Positions 1 to 8,365 of a DNA stretch of 64,000 nucleotides are shown here, one piece after another. The DNA is from an uncultured Roseobacter sp. (GTDB lineage: Bacteria; Pseudomonadota; Alphaproteobacteria; Rhodobacterales; Rhodobacteraceae), in contig NZ_CANLXG010000001.1 in the NCBI RefSeq assembly GCF_947495025.1, positions 248,001 through 312,000 of the forward strand, in the 5' to 3' direction. Every line of letters starts with the position of its first letter. Position 1 is the stretch's first letter. The translations under genes and the position numbers were made by a program. The notes under the pieces are model-generated. The model was not told where the DNA came from. It saw only the letters and a list, made by a program, of their open reading frames with translations, and did no database searches.

Positions 1-170
1 GAGATGACGAGATGCACAGGATGTGTTGCCAAAGACTGTAATGCTTCAACTCCGTTTTCAGCTGTGGAAACATTGCGCACCCCAAAAGCGTCAAGAGCCT
101 GGGTAATTAGGCCTCTGCTGGTTGACATGTCATCAACAACCATTATCCGAATTTTATCTCTCAGTGACAT
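1..170 (-). CDS. CheY-like response regulator, partial (runs off left edge)
   Basis: The first 56 codons of a receiver-domain protein, reading leftwards out of the window. The translation starts MSLRDKIRIMVVDDMSTSRG and shows the beta-1 strand followed by the acidic pair (VVDD) typical of CheY; the phosphorylated Asp lies outside the window. The ATG is preceded by a good Shine-Dalgarno sequence (GAAGGAAG). It starts 22 bp after the cheR stop, so it is the sixth visible gene of the chemotaxis operon. It could be a single-domain CheY or the N-terminus of a longer receiver protein such as CheB; the sequence ends too early to tell. Confidence 0.85.
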   Translation of the reverse strand, partial: MSLRDKIRIMVVDDMSTSRGLITQALDAFGVRNVSTAENGVEALQSLATHPVHLVI

Positions 171-192
171 ATCGCTTCCTTCACTCTGTCCG

Positions 193-1047
193 TCAGTTTG
201 TTCGGTTTGTTTTTGGACGGTAGGTGGTGGGTCCATCCGTAAGAAAGCCAACCGCTTCATTATCGATAATGCGTTCTGAATGGCCCAGAAATATATGTCC
301 GTCGGCTTTCAGAGCACCGAGGAATCTCGGCCAGAGCTTATTCTGAGTTTCCAGATCAAAGTAGATGACGACATTTCGACAGAAAATGACGTCAAACTTC
401 TGTTTCATTGGCCAATCGGCAAGAAGATTGAGCTCTTTGAACGAAACCAACTCTCTGAGTGCATCACCGGCAGAGAACTGGTTTTCGGTACCAGCTTGGC
501 TGCGTGCAAAAAACTTTTTCAACAACTCTTCTGGAATACCATCGGTCAGGCGCTCCGGATAGTCGGCTTTTCGCGCAAATTCCACGACATTGGGATCAAT
601 GTCTGTCCCAAGTATTTTAACATCAAATGACGCCACGTCGGGTATTTTGTTCAACAGAACCATAGCAATTGAATAACCCTCCTGGCCATTGGAACAGCCA
701 GCAGACCAGATTCTTACTTTTTCACCGTTTTTCATTTTTTCCCTGAGGCCGGGCACAATTTTTGTCTCAAAGATATCGAAGTGGTGCTTTTCACGGAAAA
801 AGTGTGAAACGTTCGTAGTCAGCGCGGAGATCATGTGTCGCAGTTCCGTGCGACCATTGTCGGACGAAATCAGGTTGGTATACGAGCCGAAGCTTTCGAG
901 ACCCAGCGCATTGACACGGTGACGAAGCCGAGATTGGATCATGGAAGATTTTTCCTTCACCAGTTGGAGACCGCTCTCCCGGTACGCAATCTTTGCAATG
1001 ACATCAAAGTCGGCTGCGTTGAGATCCATTTTGCTGCCCACGCTCAT
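193..1047 (-). CDS. cheR: Chemotaxis protein methyltransferase CheR
   Basis: A 284-residue protein of normal CheR length. It should methylate glutamates on chemoreceptors using S-adenosylmethionine, in the cytoplasm. The N-terminal helical domain (to about residue 80) is followed by the methyltransferase core: SAGCSNGQEGYSIAM is the SAM-binding motif, LGTDIDPNVVE the acidic loop and FDVIFCRNVVIYFD the signature near the active site. Its ATG shares one base with the cheW stop (TAATG), which implies translational coupling. It has no C-terminal NWETF pentapeptide of its own. Adaptation function is inferred from family and operon. Confidence 0.95.
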   Translation of the reverse strand: MSVGSKMDLNAADFDVIAKIAYRESGLQLVKEKSSMIQSRLRHRVNALGLESFGSYTNLISSDNGRTELRHMISALTTNVSHFFREKHHFDIFETKIVPGLREKMKNGEKVRIWSAGCSNGQEGYSIAMVLLNKIPDVASFDVKILGTDIDPNVVEFARKADYPERLTDGIPEELLKKFFARSQAGTENQFSAGDALRELVSFKELNLLADWPMKQKFDVIFCRNVVIYFDLETQNKLWPRFLGALKADGHIFLGHSERIIDNEAVGFLTDGPTTYRPKTNRTN

Positions 1048-1505
1048 TACGCTGCAGAACTCTGAACAGAAGCGACCACAGAGCCAAGATCAAGGACGCG
1101 TATCATCCGTTCATCTATGAGCGTCAGCGAACTGACCACGCTTGGAACATTTCCGGTATTTACTTCAGGTGGAGGCTGCAGATCATCTTCGGTAATTGCG
1201 ATTATGTCAGACACAGCATCGACCAGAAGGCCAGTCATAGTGTCCTCGTGGCTTACCACTATAATGACGTTGCGGTCAGAGTGTTCCCTGGCTTTCAGGC
1301 CCAGTCTCTGCGACAGGTCCATGACCGGCAGGACTGTTCCGCGCAGGTTGATCACACCTTTCATGTAGCTTGGTGCATGGGGCAGTGGCGTGGTCTGTGT
1401 CCATCCGCGGATCTCGCGCACTGACATTATATCCAGCGAGTACTCCTGGTCGGCCAGTTGGAAGGTCAGCAGTTCAATGGATGCAGAAGATTCTTTTTCG
1501 GTCAT
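1047..1505 (-). CDS. cheW: Chemotaxis coupling protein CheW
   Basis: A single CheW domain of 152 residues that should bridge chemoreceptors and CheA in the signalling array. The core motif DIMSVREIRGWTQTTPLPHA followed by MKGVINLRGTVLPVMDL is the classic CheW signature. Its ATG overlaps the cheA stop by four bases (ATGA), and its own stop overlaps the cheR start, so cheA, cheW and cheR are translationally coupled. The fold is shared with the C-terminal P5 domain of the neighbouring CheA. Confidence 0.95.
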   Translation of the reverse strand: MTEKESSASIELLTFQLADQEYSLDIMSVREIRGWTQTTPLPHAPSYMKGVINLRGTVLPVMDLSQRLGLKAREHSDRNVIIVVSHEDTMTGLLVDAVSDIIAITEDDLQPPPEVNTGNVPSVVSSLTLIDERMIRVLDLGSVVASVQSSAA

Positions 1506-3742
1506 GCCGGTATCCCCGTAGCTGGTGTGGAGTTGCTGGCTCCGACAGAGCCCATAGCGTTTGTTATGATGTCTGAAGTGTCGAGGATCAGCGCAATCTG
1601 TCCGTCTCCAAGTATGGTTGCGGCGGCTATTCCTGGAGCCCGGTAGAAGCTGTCATCAAGGCCTTTGATTACCACCTGTCGCTGGTCCTGGATGCTGTCT
1701 ATGATAAGAGCTGCATGGCTTTCGTCTTCGTGCGCGATGAGCAATACGACACAGCCCTCAAAATCTTCAATGGATTCACGGTATCCGAGCTCTTTTCCGA
1801 GGTCGAAAATCGGAACGAAGCCGCTTCTCACGCGCACAACAAATGAACCCGGGCGCACCATTTCCACGTCTTTGTTTGAAAGCGTCAGAGTTTCAATGAC
1901 CACGTTGAGGGGTAGTACGAGCGTTTCTCCCGCGACCTGAACAACCATTCCATCCAAAACGGCCAGCGTCAGGGGCAATGAGATGGAAAACGTTGTGCCA
2001 ACTCCTGGTGTAGAGGAAATTGTTATTCGTCCACCCAAGGCCTGAATTGCTGTTCGGACGACGTCCATTCCGACGCCACGACCGGAGAGATCGGATACAA
2101 CGGTGGCTGTGGAGAAGCCCGGAAGGAAGAGGAGATTATCGATCTCACTGTCACTCAGTGATGCATCTTCCGGAATTAACCCTTTATCGATCGCAATCTG
2201 CATGACTTTTTCGCGGTTGATGCCACCACCATCATCGGACACATCAATCACGACGCGTCCTGAACGGTGGGCGGCCACCAGGTTTACCCGGCCCTGTTCG
2301 GGTTTTCCGGCGGCAAGGCGTTCCTCCGAAGTTTCGAGGCCATGATCGACAGCATTGCGGATCATGTGGGTCAGAGGGTCCGCGAGCCTTTCGATAACGG
2401 TCTTGTCTACTTCAGTATTCTCACCTTCTGTATGAAGTCTGACATCTTTGCCAACGGAGGCGGAAGATTCGCGGACAATCCGTGACATGCGCTGAAACAG
2501 TGATTTAACCGGCTGAGCGCGGATCATCATGACACTGTCCTGAATATCGCGGGTAAGTCGCTGAAATTCCTCCAGGCCGTTCATTGCATCTGAGTGGGGC
2601 GATAAACCAGATGACTCCAGACTCTGGGAAAGCATCGCCTGATTGATCACCAGCTCGCCCACCAGGTTGACGAGACGTTCTATTCGGTCCAGATCGACCC
2701 GTACAACTGACTTTGCCGCGGCTGCCGGTGCCGAAGATGAGGTATTGCTTTTGGCTACTGACGGCGCCGGCGCCGGTTTATCCTCGCTGACGGCAGGAAG
2801 CTCGGCAGCAGGAGCCGGTGCAGACCCGGTTTCGTGTTGTTCAGGAATTTCCGGTGTATCTGTTTCGATGGGGTCTGCCACGCCGTTGACGACTTCTGGT
2901 CCTGCTTCGTCTGATACAGGAGCATCTCCGTTCTGTGAGATCGTCAGTGAGCACAGCCCTTCTACAAATTCGAATGCAGCTTCGATCTCGGCGACGTCTA
3001 CTGCCGAGGCAAGTTCAATCGTCCATGAAAGATAAGAGTGCTCTGGTGACAGTTCGTCCAGATCGGGTATCTTGCCGAGGTTACATGTAACGTCGCAGTC
3101 ACCCATTTCATCCAGGGCGCGCAGCATATGAAAGGGTTCATTTCCGGTCTCAAAAAGCTCGTTTTCAGGCCGGAATTCAATCGTGTACCGGTTGAGGCCG
3201 GGAAGTGGCGGCAGGTCTGGCAGGTCAATATCAGGCAGCGCCAGTCCGTCCCCGTCATCATCGCCAAAATCCATGTCGAGTGACAGAGTGGCGGGTTGGA
3301 AATCGATATCCTCGTCTTCTTCGGCTTCTTCTTCTGCGCCAGCGTCTTCGCCCAGCATTTCATTCAGGAAACCCAGAAGCTCTGCTGTACGTGCCTCTGG
3401 AAGATCGCCGGCATCGCGGGAAATCCGGACGAGGTCGGAAAGGTGATCAGCACACTGAAAAAAGACCTTCAGAGCATCAGGCCCGGCGGTCATCCTGCCT
3501 GCACGCACTTCATCGAGCACGGTTTCAAACCGGTGTGCGAAACGTACCAGAGCCTCCAGGCCAAACGCGCCGGCGCCGCCCTTGATCGAATGAACGGCTC
3601 GGAAGACGACGTTGATTGTCTCAGTATCATCCGCACCGTCGTCAAGTTCCTGGAGCCCGTCCTGGAGGGCCTCGAGCAGTTCCTCGCATTCAATGAAGAA
3701 TGACGCCCGGATTTCTGCCATAGGGTCGTTGGTATCAGCCAT
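1502..3742 (-). CDS. cheA: Chemotaxis histidine kinase CheA
   Basis: A 746-residue class II histidine kinase. Domains in order: an Hpt (P1) domain with the phospho-accepting His51 in AVHSIKGGAGAFG; a very acidic linker (about residues 125-170); a P2-like CheY-docking region (about 185-285); a Pro/Ala/Glu-rich linker; a P3 dimerisation helix pair (VVRVDLDRIERLVNLVGEL); the P4 ATPase with the N box HMIRNAVDHGLE and G boxes DDGGGI and GRGVGMDVV; and a CheW-like P5 domain. All catalytic motifs look intact. The ATG follows an AAGGGG ribosome site and lies 10 bp after the cheY stop. Confidence 0.96.
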   Translation of the reverse strand: MADTNDPMAEIRASFFIECEELLEALQDGLQELDDGADDTETINVVFRAVHSIKGGAGAFGLEALVRFAHRFETVLDEVRAGRMTAGPDALKVFFQCADHLSDLVRISRDAGDLPEARTAELLGFLNEMLGEDAGAEEEAEEDEDIDFQPATLSLDMDFGDDDGDGLALPDIDLPDLPPLPGLNRYTIEFRPENELFETGNEPFHMLRALDEMGDCDVTCNLGKIPDLDELSPEHSYLSWTIELASAVDVAEIEAAFEFVEGLCSLTISQNGDAPVSDEAGPEVVNGVADPIETDTPEIPEQHETGSAPAPAAELPAVSEDKPAPAPSVAKSNTSSSAPAAAAKSVVRVDLDRIERLVNLVGELVINQAMLSQSLESSGLSPHSDAMNGLEEFQRLTRDIQDSVMMIRAQPVKSLFQRMSRIVRESSASVGKDVRLHTEGENTEVDKTVIERLADPLTHMIRNAVDHGLETSEERLAAGKPEQGRVNLVAAHRSGRVVIDVSDDGGGINREKVMQIAIDKGLIPEDASLSDSEIDNLLFLPGFSTATVVSDLSGRGVGMDVVRTAIQALGGRITISSTPGVGTTFSISLPLTLAVLDGMVVQVAGETLVLPLNVVIETLTLSNKDVEMVRPGSFVVRVRSGFVPIFDLGKELGYRESIEDFEGCVVLLIAHEDESHAALIIDSIQDQRQVVIKGLDDSFYRAPGIAAATILGDGQIALILDTSDIITNAMGSVGASNSTPATGIPA

Positions 3743-3752
3743 GTCTTACCCC

Positions 3753-4118
3753 TTATCCGGCAACCATCTGGAGGGCTTTGATCAGCTTTGCAGGGTCAAA
3801 CGGCTTTACGATCCATCCTGTCGCGCCAGCAGTGCGGGCACGGGCTTTCAGCTCCGGCGCTGCTTCTGTTGTGAGCACGAGAATGGGCGTTGCCCTGTGC
3901 TGCTCCTGCTCGCGCACGGCGTCGATGAAGCCAAAGCCATCCATGCGGGGCATATTGATGTCAGTAATAATCGCGTCCGGTTCAATGCCGCTGAGAACCT
4001 CAATCCCGTGAACGCCGTCGTCGGCAGTGTGAACATTGAACCCGGCCGGCAGGAGAGCGAGACGGATCATGTCACGCATTGTGCGGCTGTCATCTACGGC
4101 GAGAATTTCCAAAGTCAT
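3753..4118 (-). CDS. cheY: Chemotaxis response regulator CheY
   Basis: A 121-residue stand-alone receiver domain. The acidic pocket (AVDDSRTMRD), the phosphorylated Asp in DAIITDINMPRMDG, the switch Thr in ILVLTTEAAPE and the Lys in GWIVKPFDPAKL are all present. It should be phosphorylated by the CheA encoded just downstream and either bind the flagellar switch or act as a phosphate sink; the latter cannot be excluded because a second CheY-like gene sits at the end of the operon. Its ATG overlaps the STAS gene stop by four bases. Confidence 0.94.
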   Translation of the reverse strand: MTLEILAVDDSRTMRDMIRLALLPAGFNVHTADDGVHGIEVLSGIEPDAIITDINMPRMDGFGFIDAVREQEQHRATPILVLTTEAAPELKARARTAGATGWIVKPFDPAKLIKALQMVAG

Positions 4119-4390
4119 TGACGACCCCCTGAGATAGTTTCCGGTGTCATGCCCATGACACGCAGCTGATCGATCACGCGATCGGAAGCATTCACGAAGG
4201 AAATTCTGTGACCGCTTGCGTTCGCGCTGGTGGCGGCGGAGAGAAACACCTGAAGGCAGAGAGCGCCCAGATGTTTGACCTTTGACAGATCTACCGTGAG
4301 ATCCTCGCCGGCCCGGGATTTAAGAGCTGTTGCCAGATCTGAAGCTGCAGACAGATCAAGCTTGGATTCTGCGATCAGAGGTTCACTCAT
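4115..4390 (-). CDS. STAS-domain protein of the chemotaxis operon
   Basis: A 91-residue single STAS domain, first gene of the che operon, with a strong ribosome site (GGAGG). The family includes anti-anti-sigma factors and MlaB-type lipid-transport proteins. Here the usual phosphorylatable Ser/Thr motif (D-S-S/T-G-L) after the VDLSKV strand is replaced by HLGALCLQV, so regulation by serine phosphorylation looks unlikely. Its place in front of cheY and cheA suggests a protein-interaction role in the chemotaxis array, but that is inference from position only. Confidence 0.8.
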   Translation of the reverse strand: MSEPLIAESKLDLSAASDLATALKSRAGEDLTVDLSKVKHLGALCLQVFLSAATSANASGHRISFVNASDRVIDQLRVMGMTPETISGGRQ

Positions 4391-4483
4391 CGGGACCTCC
4401 GCGGGCGGGTTTGTTTTCCGGGCGCATTGATTCCTCCACGCTGGCTGATCAGGTGCATGGACGAGGTTGTATGGGGCGTTCCG

Positions 4484-4498
4484 TTAAGACTCGGTTAC
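4484..4498. promoter_or_regulatory. CtrA-like box upstream of the chemotaxis operon
   Basis: TTAA, seven bases, then TTAC, about 95 bp before the start of the STAS gene. The consensus for the alphaproteobacterial cell-cycle regulator CtrA is TTAA-N7-TTAA, so this has seven of eight matches. CtrA is known to control motility and chemotaxis genes in Rhodobacterales, which fits the location. A single near-match can occur by chance. Confidence 0.4.
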
Positions 4499-4555
4499 CT
4501 CCCGTTTCATTTTCCGATAATCCCGGTGCGCGGTGTCTGAACGCAGACAAAGGAA

Positions 4556-4581
4556 AGGGGCCGCAGTCCCCTGCAGCCCCT
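4556..4581 (-). terminator. Possible intrinsic terminator after the one-carbon cluster
   Basis: Two 11-base arms (AGGGGCCGCAG and CTGCAGCCCCT, one mismatch) around a four-base loop. Read on the minus strand the stem is followed by a T-rich stretch (TTTCCTTTG). It lies 36 bp beyond the stop of the methyltetrahydrofolate methyltransferase gene, and would separate that operon from the chemotaxis operon. The T tract is short, so the strength is uncertain. Confidence 0.5.
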
Positions 4582-4617
4582 GACAAACTGTTCGAACAGG
4601 TCTGGTAACGCTGAAGA

Positions 4618-5697
4618 TCAGCGCCGGCGGCGGCCGCCGGTCCGGCCACTGCGACCACGACCTTCCTGGCCGGGTTTCGGTGCTTCCTTGTTGAAGGCAA
4701 TCCAGGCCCCGCCGTGCGGATCGTTGTCCGTCAGGAAATTGGCAGCGCGGATGGCCTCCATCTCCTTGCCCGGGCGCGGTCTGGTCGATCCCATGCCGAA
4801 GGTCTGGCAGAAGAGTTCGTCGTCCATATCCTCAGGCAGCACTATGCCGGCCGCCATCAGTTCAAGCTTTTTGGCTTCGATCTTCGCGGCGCTGACGGGC
4901 AGGGCGACCGGGTTCATGATCGCAGATGTCATGCCTGCGCCCATCGCCATCGGCAGAAACGCGTTGTTTATACCGTGGCGGTTCGGCAGACCGAACGAGA
5001 TGTTTGACGCGCCGCAGGTCGTATTCACGCCGAGCTCTTCGCGCAGGCGGCGGACAAGTGTGAACACCTGATTTCCCGCCGTTGCCATGGCACCGATGGG
5101 CATTACCAGCGGGTCGACAACAATGTCATGCGCAGGGATGCCATAATCAGCAGCCCGTTCGACGATTTTCTTTGCCACCGCAAAGCGAACCTCGGGGTCT
5201 TCGGAAATACCGGTGTCATCGTTCGAAATGGCAACGACAGGCACGTTGTACTTTTTCACCAGCGGCAGCACGAGCTCGAGACGTTCCTCCTCGCCTGTCA
5301 CAGAATTCAGAAGCGGGCGGCCTTCGCAGGCCTCCAGACCGCTTTCAAGCGCTCCCGGAACAGAGCTGTCGATGCACAAAGGCACATCAACAATTGTCTG
5401 GACCCGCTCGATCAGTGCCTTCATCAGAGGGGGTTCGACAAAGTTGTTGTCTGCGTAACGCGTGTCTTCCGACATCTTGTTCGTAAAAACGGCCCCCGAG
5501 TTGATGTCCAGGACTGTGGCGCCTGCCGCGACCTGAGCGATTGCATCCGCCTCAACAGTGCTGAAATCGTCCTGCTCCAGCTCGAGTGCCAGTTTTTTAC
5601 GGCCGGTCGGATTGATCCGCTCGCCGATCACACAGAAGGGCTGGTCAAAACCGATGATGGCGGTTTTGGTTTTGGATTCGACGATTGTCCGGGTCAT
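4618..5697 (-). CDS. Methyltetrahydrofolate:corrinoid methyltransferase (pterin-binding)
   Basis: A 359-residue TIM-barrel pterin-binding protein, related to the folate domain of MetH and to AcsE. It should move the methyl group of 5-methyltetrahydrofolate to a corrinoid protein, or the reverse. Motifs seen: GERINPTGRKKL near residue 27, ATVLDINSGAV, LCIDSSVPGALESGLE, the AISND strand, and GASNISFGLPNRHGINNAFL. The Arg/Gly-rich C-terminus (GQEGRGRSGRTGGRRRR) is odd and basic. It has a ribosome site AAGGACC and follows metF by 16 bp. No homocysteine or B12-binding domain is fused, so it may be one part of a split methionine synthase or feed methylamine-type demethylation. Confidence 0.85.
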   Translation of the reverse strand: MTRTIVESKTKTAIIGFDQPFCVIGERINPTGRKKLALELEQDDFSTVEADAIAQVAAGATVLDINSGAVFTNKMSEDTRYADNNFVEPPLMKALIERVQTIVDVPLCIDSSVPGALESGLEACEGRPLLNSVTGEEERLELVLPLVKKYNVPVVAISNDDTGISEDPEVRFAVAKKIVERAADYGIPAHDIVVDPLVMPIGAMATAGNQVFTLVRRLREELGVNTTCGASNISFGLPNRHGINNAFLPMAMGAGMTSAIMNPVALPVSAAKIEAKKLELMAAGIVLPEDMDDELFCQTFGMGSTRPRPGKEMEAIRAANFLTDNDPHGGAWIAFNKEAPKPGQEGRGRSGRTGGRRRR

Positions 5698-5713
5698 TCA
5701 GGGGGTCCTTGGA

Positions 5714-6640
5714 TCACGCGTTGGCGGGGACAGCTGCGCTGCCGCCGTTTTCAATGGCCCAGGTCGCATTGGTTTTTATGCCACCCAGCGGGAAGAAGTG
5801 TACGTTCGAGATATTGAAGTCCGGATCAGCGGCTCTGTGCGCGGCAAGATCGTTCAGCACGTCCGTCGGCTCATAGGGCAGCAACAGTTTGGTGACATCC
5901 AGTGCGCGCTTCTGCAGCACTTTGAGTGAGGGACCCACGCCACAGGCGATTGCGAACTTGATCAGTGTCTGCAGTTTGGCAGGTCCCGCGATGCCGATGT
6001 GAACGGGCAGAGTGATGCCGGCGTCTTTCAGTCCGTCAGCCCAGGCGATGATTGGCTTTGCGTCAAACGCGAACTGCGTGGCCAGCGCCATCTGCGCATC
6101 CGTGCGTGTCTGGAAATCGTTTTTCCAGCGCAGCGCTGCATCCACATTGCCGGTACCGCCGTCAGGATCAATGTCCCGGTTGCCTTCGGGGTGACCCGCG
6201 ACATGCAGACGGGTAAAACCGGCGGCGTCAAAAAGCCCGGTTTCCATGAGCTGCATCGAGCTGTCGAAATCGCCCAGCGGCTGCGCAACGCCACCGGCCA
6301 GCAGCAGCGCCTGTTTCACATCGGCCTCACCCTGGTAACGGGCAATCCAGTCGGCCAGTGTCGCCCTGTCTCTGATAATGCGCGCGGGAAAATGCGGCAT
6401 AACCTGAAAACCGTCGTCATTCAGCCGTGCTGCTGTACGGACCATGTCCTCGATGGGTGTGCCTTCGATGTGGGCGATATAAACCCGTGTGCCTGTGGGC
6501 AGAAGGTCGCGGAAGTTGTCTACTTTTTCGGCCGTGCGGGGCATGACCTCGATTGAATAGTCCTGTAAAAAGGCCTCGACCTGCGGTGACGCGCCTTTGG
6601 GCGTTTCGGTGTCTTTGCGTCTGAAATTCAGAAGAGCCAT
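5714..6640 (-). CDS. metF: Methylenetetrahydrofolate reductase family protein
   Basis: A TIM-barrel protein of 308 residues, similar to 5,10-methylenetetrahydrofolate reductase, which makes 5-methyltetrahydrofolate using a flavin. The segment HVAGHPEGNRDIDPDGG and the later PVHIGIAGPAKLQTLIKFA are typical of the family. I chose the ATG at 6640 because AAGGAACG lies just before it; a TTG at 6661 would add seven residues. Next gene downstream is a methyl-THF methyltransferase, so product and substrate of the two enzymes match. This version is more diverged than E. coli MetF and may serve C1 oxidation as well as methionine synthesis. Confidence 0.85.
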   Translation of the reverse strand: MALLNFRRKDTETPKGASPQVEAFLQDYSIEVMPRTAEKVDNFRDLLPTGTRVYIAHIEGTPIEDMVRTAARLNDDGFQVMPHFPARIIRDRATLADWIARYQGEADVKQALLLAGGVAQPLGDFDSSMQLMETGLFDAAGFTRLHVAGHPEGNRDIDPDGGTGNVDAALRWKNDFQTRTDAQMALATQFAFDAKPIIAWADGLKDAGITLPVHIGIAGPAKLQTLIKFAIACGVGPSLKVLQKRALDVTKLLLPYEPTDVLNDLAAHRAADPDFNISNVHFFPLGGIKTNATWAIENGGSAAVPANA

Positions 6641-6687
6641 GAGGCGTTCCTTCCCGGACAAGAGGGTGGCAGACAGAGACGGCAGGG

Positions 6688-6984
6688 TCAGGCCCAGCCG
6701 TCGTTATCAATCAGGGTTCTGATACGGGCCTGGTCGTATTCCGTATCGATGCGGGCGGCTTCTGCATCGGCAATCTCATCCGGATTGCCGTCCATGCTGT
6801 AGGGCGCTGCTTTGCGCCATTCGGCCAGATAGGCATCCGTATCCGCAGCCCCGGTCTTCATGGCTGCGCGGTCGATGGCCTGTTCAAAACGCTCGGGCAG
6901 GGGGCGTTTGGCACCACGCCGCCCTTTGCCCACGATGACCTGGGCAGGGATGTCTCTCCAGTACACAACAGTCACTTCAGGCAT
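6688..6984 (-). CDS. 'Virulence factor' family small protein
   Basis: About 98 residues from the ATG at 6984, which follows a GGGGA ribosome site. The sequence MPEVTVVYWRDIPAQVIVGK and the later PERFEQAIDRAAMKTGA match the small conserved protein family labelled 'virulence factor' (Pfam Virulence_fact); its biochemical role is not established. The reading frame is open upstream to an ATG at 7161 (157 residues in all), but that stretch uses rare codons (AGA, AGG, TTA) and lacks a ribosome site, so I prefer the short form. It heads the metF cluster, which points to one-carbon metabolism rather than virulence. Confidence 0.7.
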   Translation of the reverse strand: MPEVTVVYWRDIPAQVIVGKGRRGAKRPLPERFEQAIDRAAMKTGAADTDAYLAEWRKAAPYSMDGNPDEIADAEAARIDTEYDQARIRTLIDNDGWA

Positions 6985-7249
6985 TGGTGATTCCCCGTAC
7001 GTTTCCCGACTCTGTCTAACGGCTGCATGGGCGGGTTCTGCGTCGTTTTTCGACAGAACACGCGCTTTCAGCGACCTCACCTGATCATGTAACCTTTCCG
7101 GCCCCGCAGGGCGAGGGCCGGGCCCGTGGAAATTCTCATCATCTTTGTGAGCGTTGGTCATGGTGGCCGGATTGCGGACAATCCCGGCGCTTGCGCTGCA
7201 GCGACCCAGTGTCTAGGTTGGAGGCAACTCGAAATGAAAGGCGCAGATA

Positions 7250-8365
7250 ATGGCGCCACAGCGTCCCAAAGGTGCGGGCGCGCTCGACCAGACGACGGCT
7301 CTGAGCCCCGCGCCAGTTCCGCCGAGGCCCGGTGAGCTGTACGCAGCGCTGGACCTCGGTACAAACAGTTGCCGCATGCTGATCGCCCAGCCACAGGGGT
7401 CGGGTTTCAGCGTCGTGGACAGCTTTTCCAAGTCTGTTCAGCTTGGGGCCGGCCTGGAAAAGACCGGCAGGCTCTCGCACGGCTCGATGAGCCGGACGAT
7501 ACAGGCGTTGCGGATCTGTCAGCAGAAACTGCGCCGTAACAGGGTGCGGCGGATGCGGCTGGTGGCAACCGAGGCCTGCCGCCGCGCGCGAAATGCGCGT
7601 GAATTCATCCGCCGGGTTCAGCGTGAAACCGGTCTTCAGCTCGACATTATCAAGCCGCAGGAAGAGGCCCGTCTGGCGGTGATTTCCTGTGCCCCGCTTG
7701 TCAGCAGCACAACAGAGAACCTCCTGGTGGTGGACATTGGTGGCGGATCAACAGAACTGGTCTGGATCGACCTGAGCGACGTTCCCCCGCGTGAACGGTC
7801 GGGCTCTATAATGCGCCTGCATCAGGGTTTCGGGGCGGGTCATGCGGATGAACCGACAGCACGTGTTGTGGACTGGATATCCGTTCCGCTGGGGGTGGCA
7901 ACCCTGCGCGATCAGTTCAGTGATGTCGAGGACGATGCCGCACGCTTTGCGCTGATGAGCTGGTTTTTCGAGGAGAACCTCTCGGATTTCGCACCGTATC
8001 ACGACACGCATGTGCATGAGAAATTTCAGATTGTCGGAACCTCGGGCACTGTCACGACAGTTGCAGCAAGCCATCTGGGGCTCAAGCGCTATGATCGCAC
8101 AAAAGTGGACGGTCTGCATATGACCACCGATGAGATTGAGCGGGTGATCCGGTCGTATCTGGCGCTTGGCCCCGAAGGCCGCCGTGCCGACCCGCGGATC
8201 GGTCAGGACCGGCAGGCGCTGATCATGTCCGGGGCGGCGATTCTGCAGGCCCTGATGCGCTGCTGGCCGACAGATCGTCTGTCTGTGGCGGACCGTGGCC
8301 TGCGCGAGGGATTGCTGTATGCACAGATGAGCGCCGACGGTGTACTTGCTGAGGGGGCTTTCTGA
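7250..8365 (+). CDS. Ppx/GppA family phosphatase
   Basis: A 371-residue member of the ASKHA-fold exopolyphosphatase/pppGpp phosphatase family. The first phosphate loop is [16 protein letters not shown] (about residue 30), and the second is [14 protein letters not shown] (about 165). Length is typical of the short, alphaproteobacterial type without the C-terminal HD-like domains of E. coli Ppx. It should hydrolyse polyphosphate or pppGpp; which one cannot be read from the sequence. Its TGA overlaps the rlmE start (TGATG), so the two are co-translated. The Pro-rich N-terminal 25 residues may be partly untranslated. Confidence 0.9.
   Translation: MAPQRPKGAGALDQTTALSPAPVPPRPGELYAALDLGTNSCRMLIAQPQGSGFSVVDSFSKSVQLGAGLEKTGRLSHGSMSRTIQALRICQQKLRRNRVRRMRLVATEACRRARNAREFIRRVQRETGLQLDIIKPQEEARLAVISCAPLVSSTTENLLVVDIGGGSTELVWIDLSDVPPRERSGSIMRLHQGFGAGHADEPTARVVDWISVPLGVATLRDQFSDVEDDAARFALMSWFFEENLSDFAPYHDTHVHEKFQIVGTSGTVTTVAASHLGLKRYDRTKVDGLHMTTDEIERVIRSYLALGPEGRRADPRIGQDRQALIMSGAAILQALMRCWPTDRLSVADRGLREGLLYAQMSADGVLAEGAF

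Noticed and set aside
6985..7161. N-terminal extension of the 'virulence factor' protein
   Set aside because: Rare codons and no ribosome site, whereas the internal ATG at 6984 has one and matches the family start.
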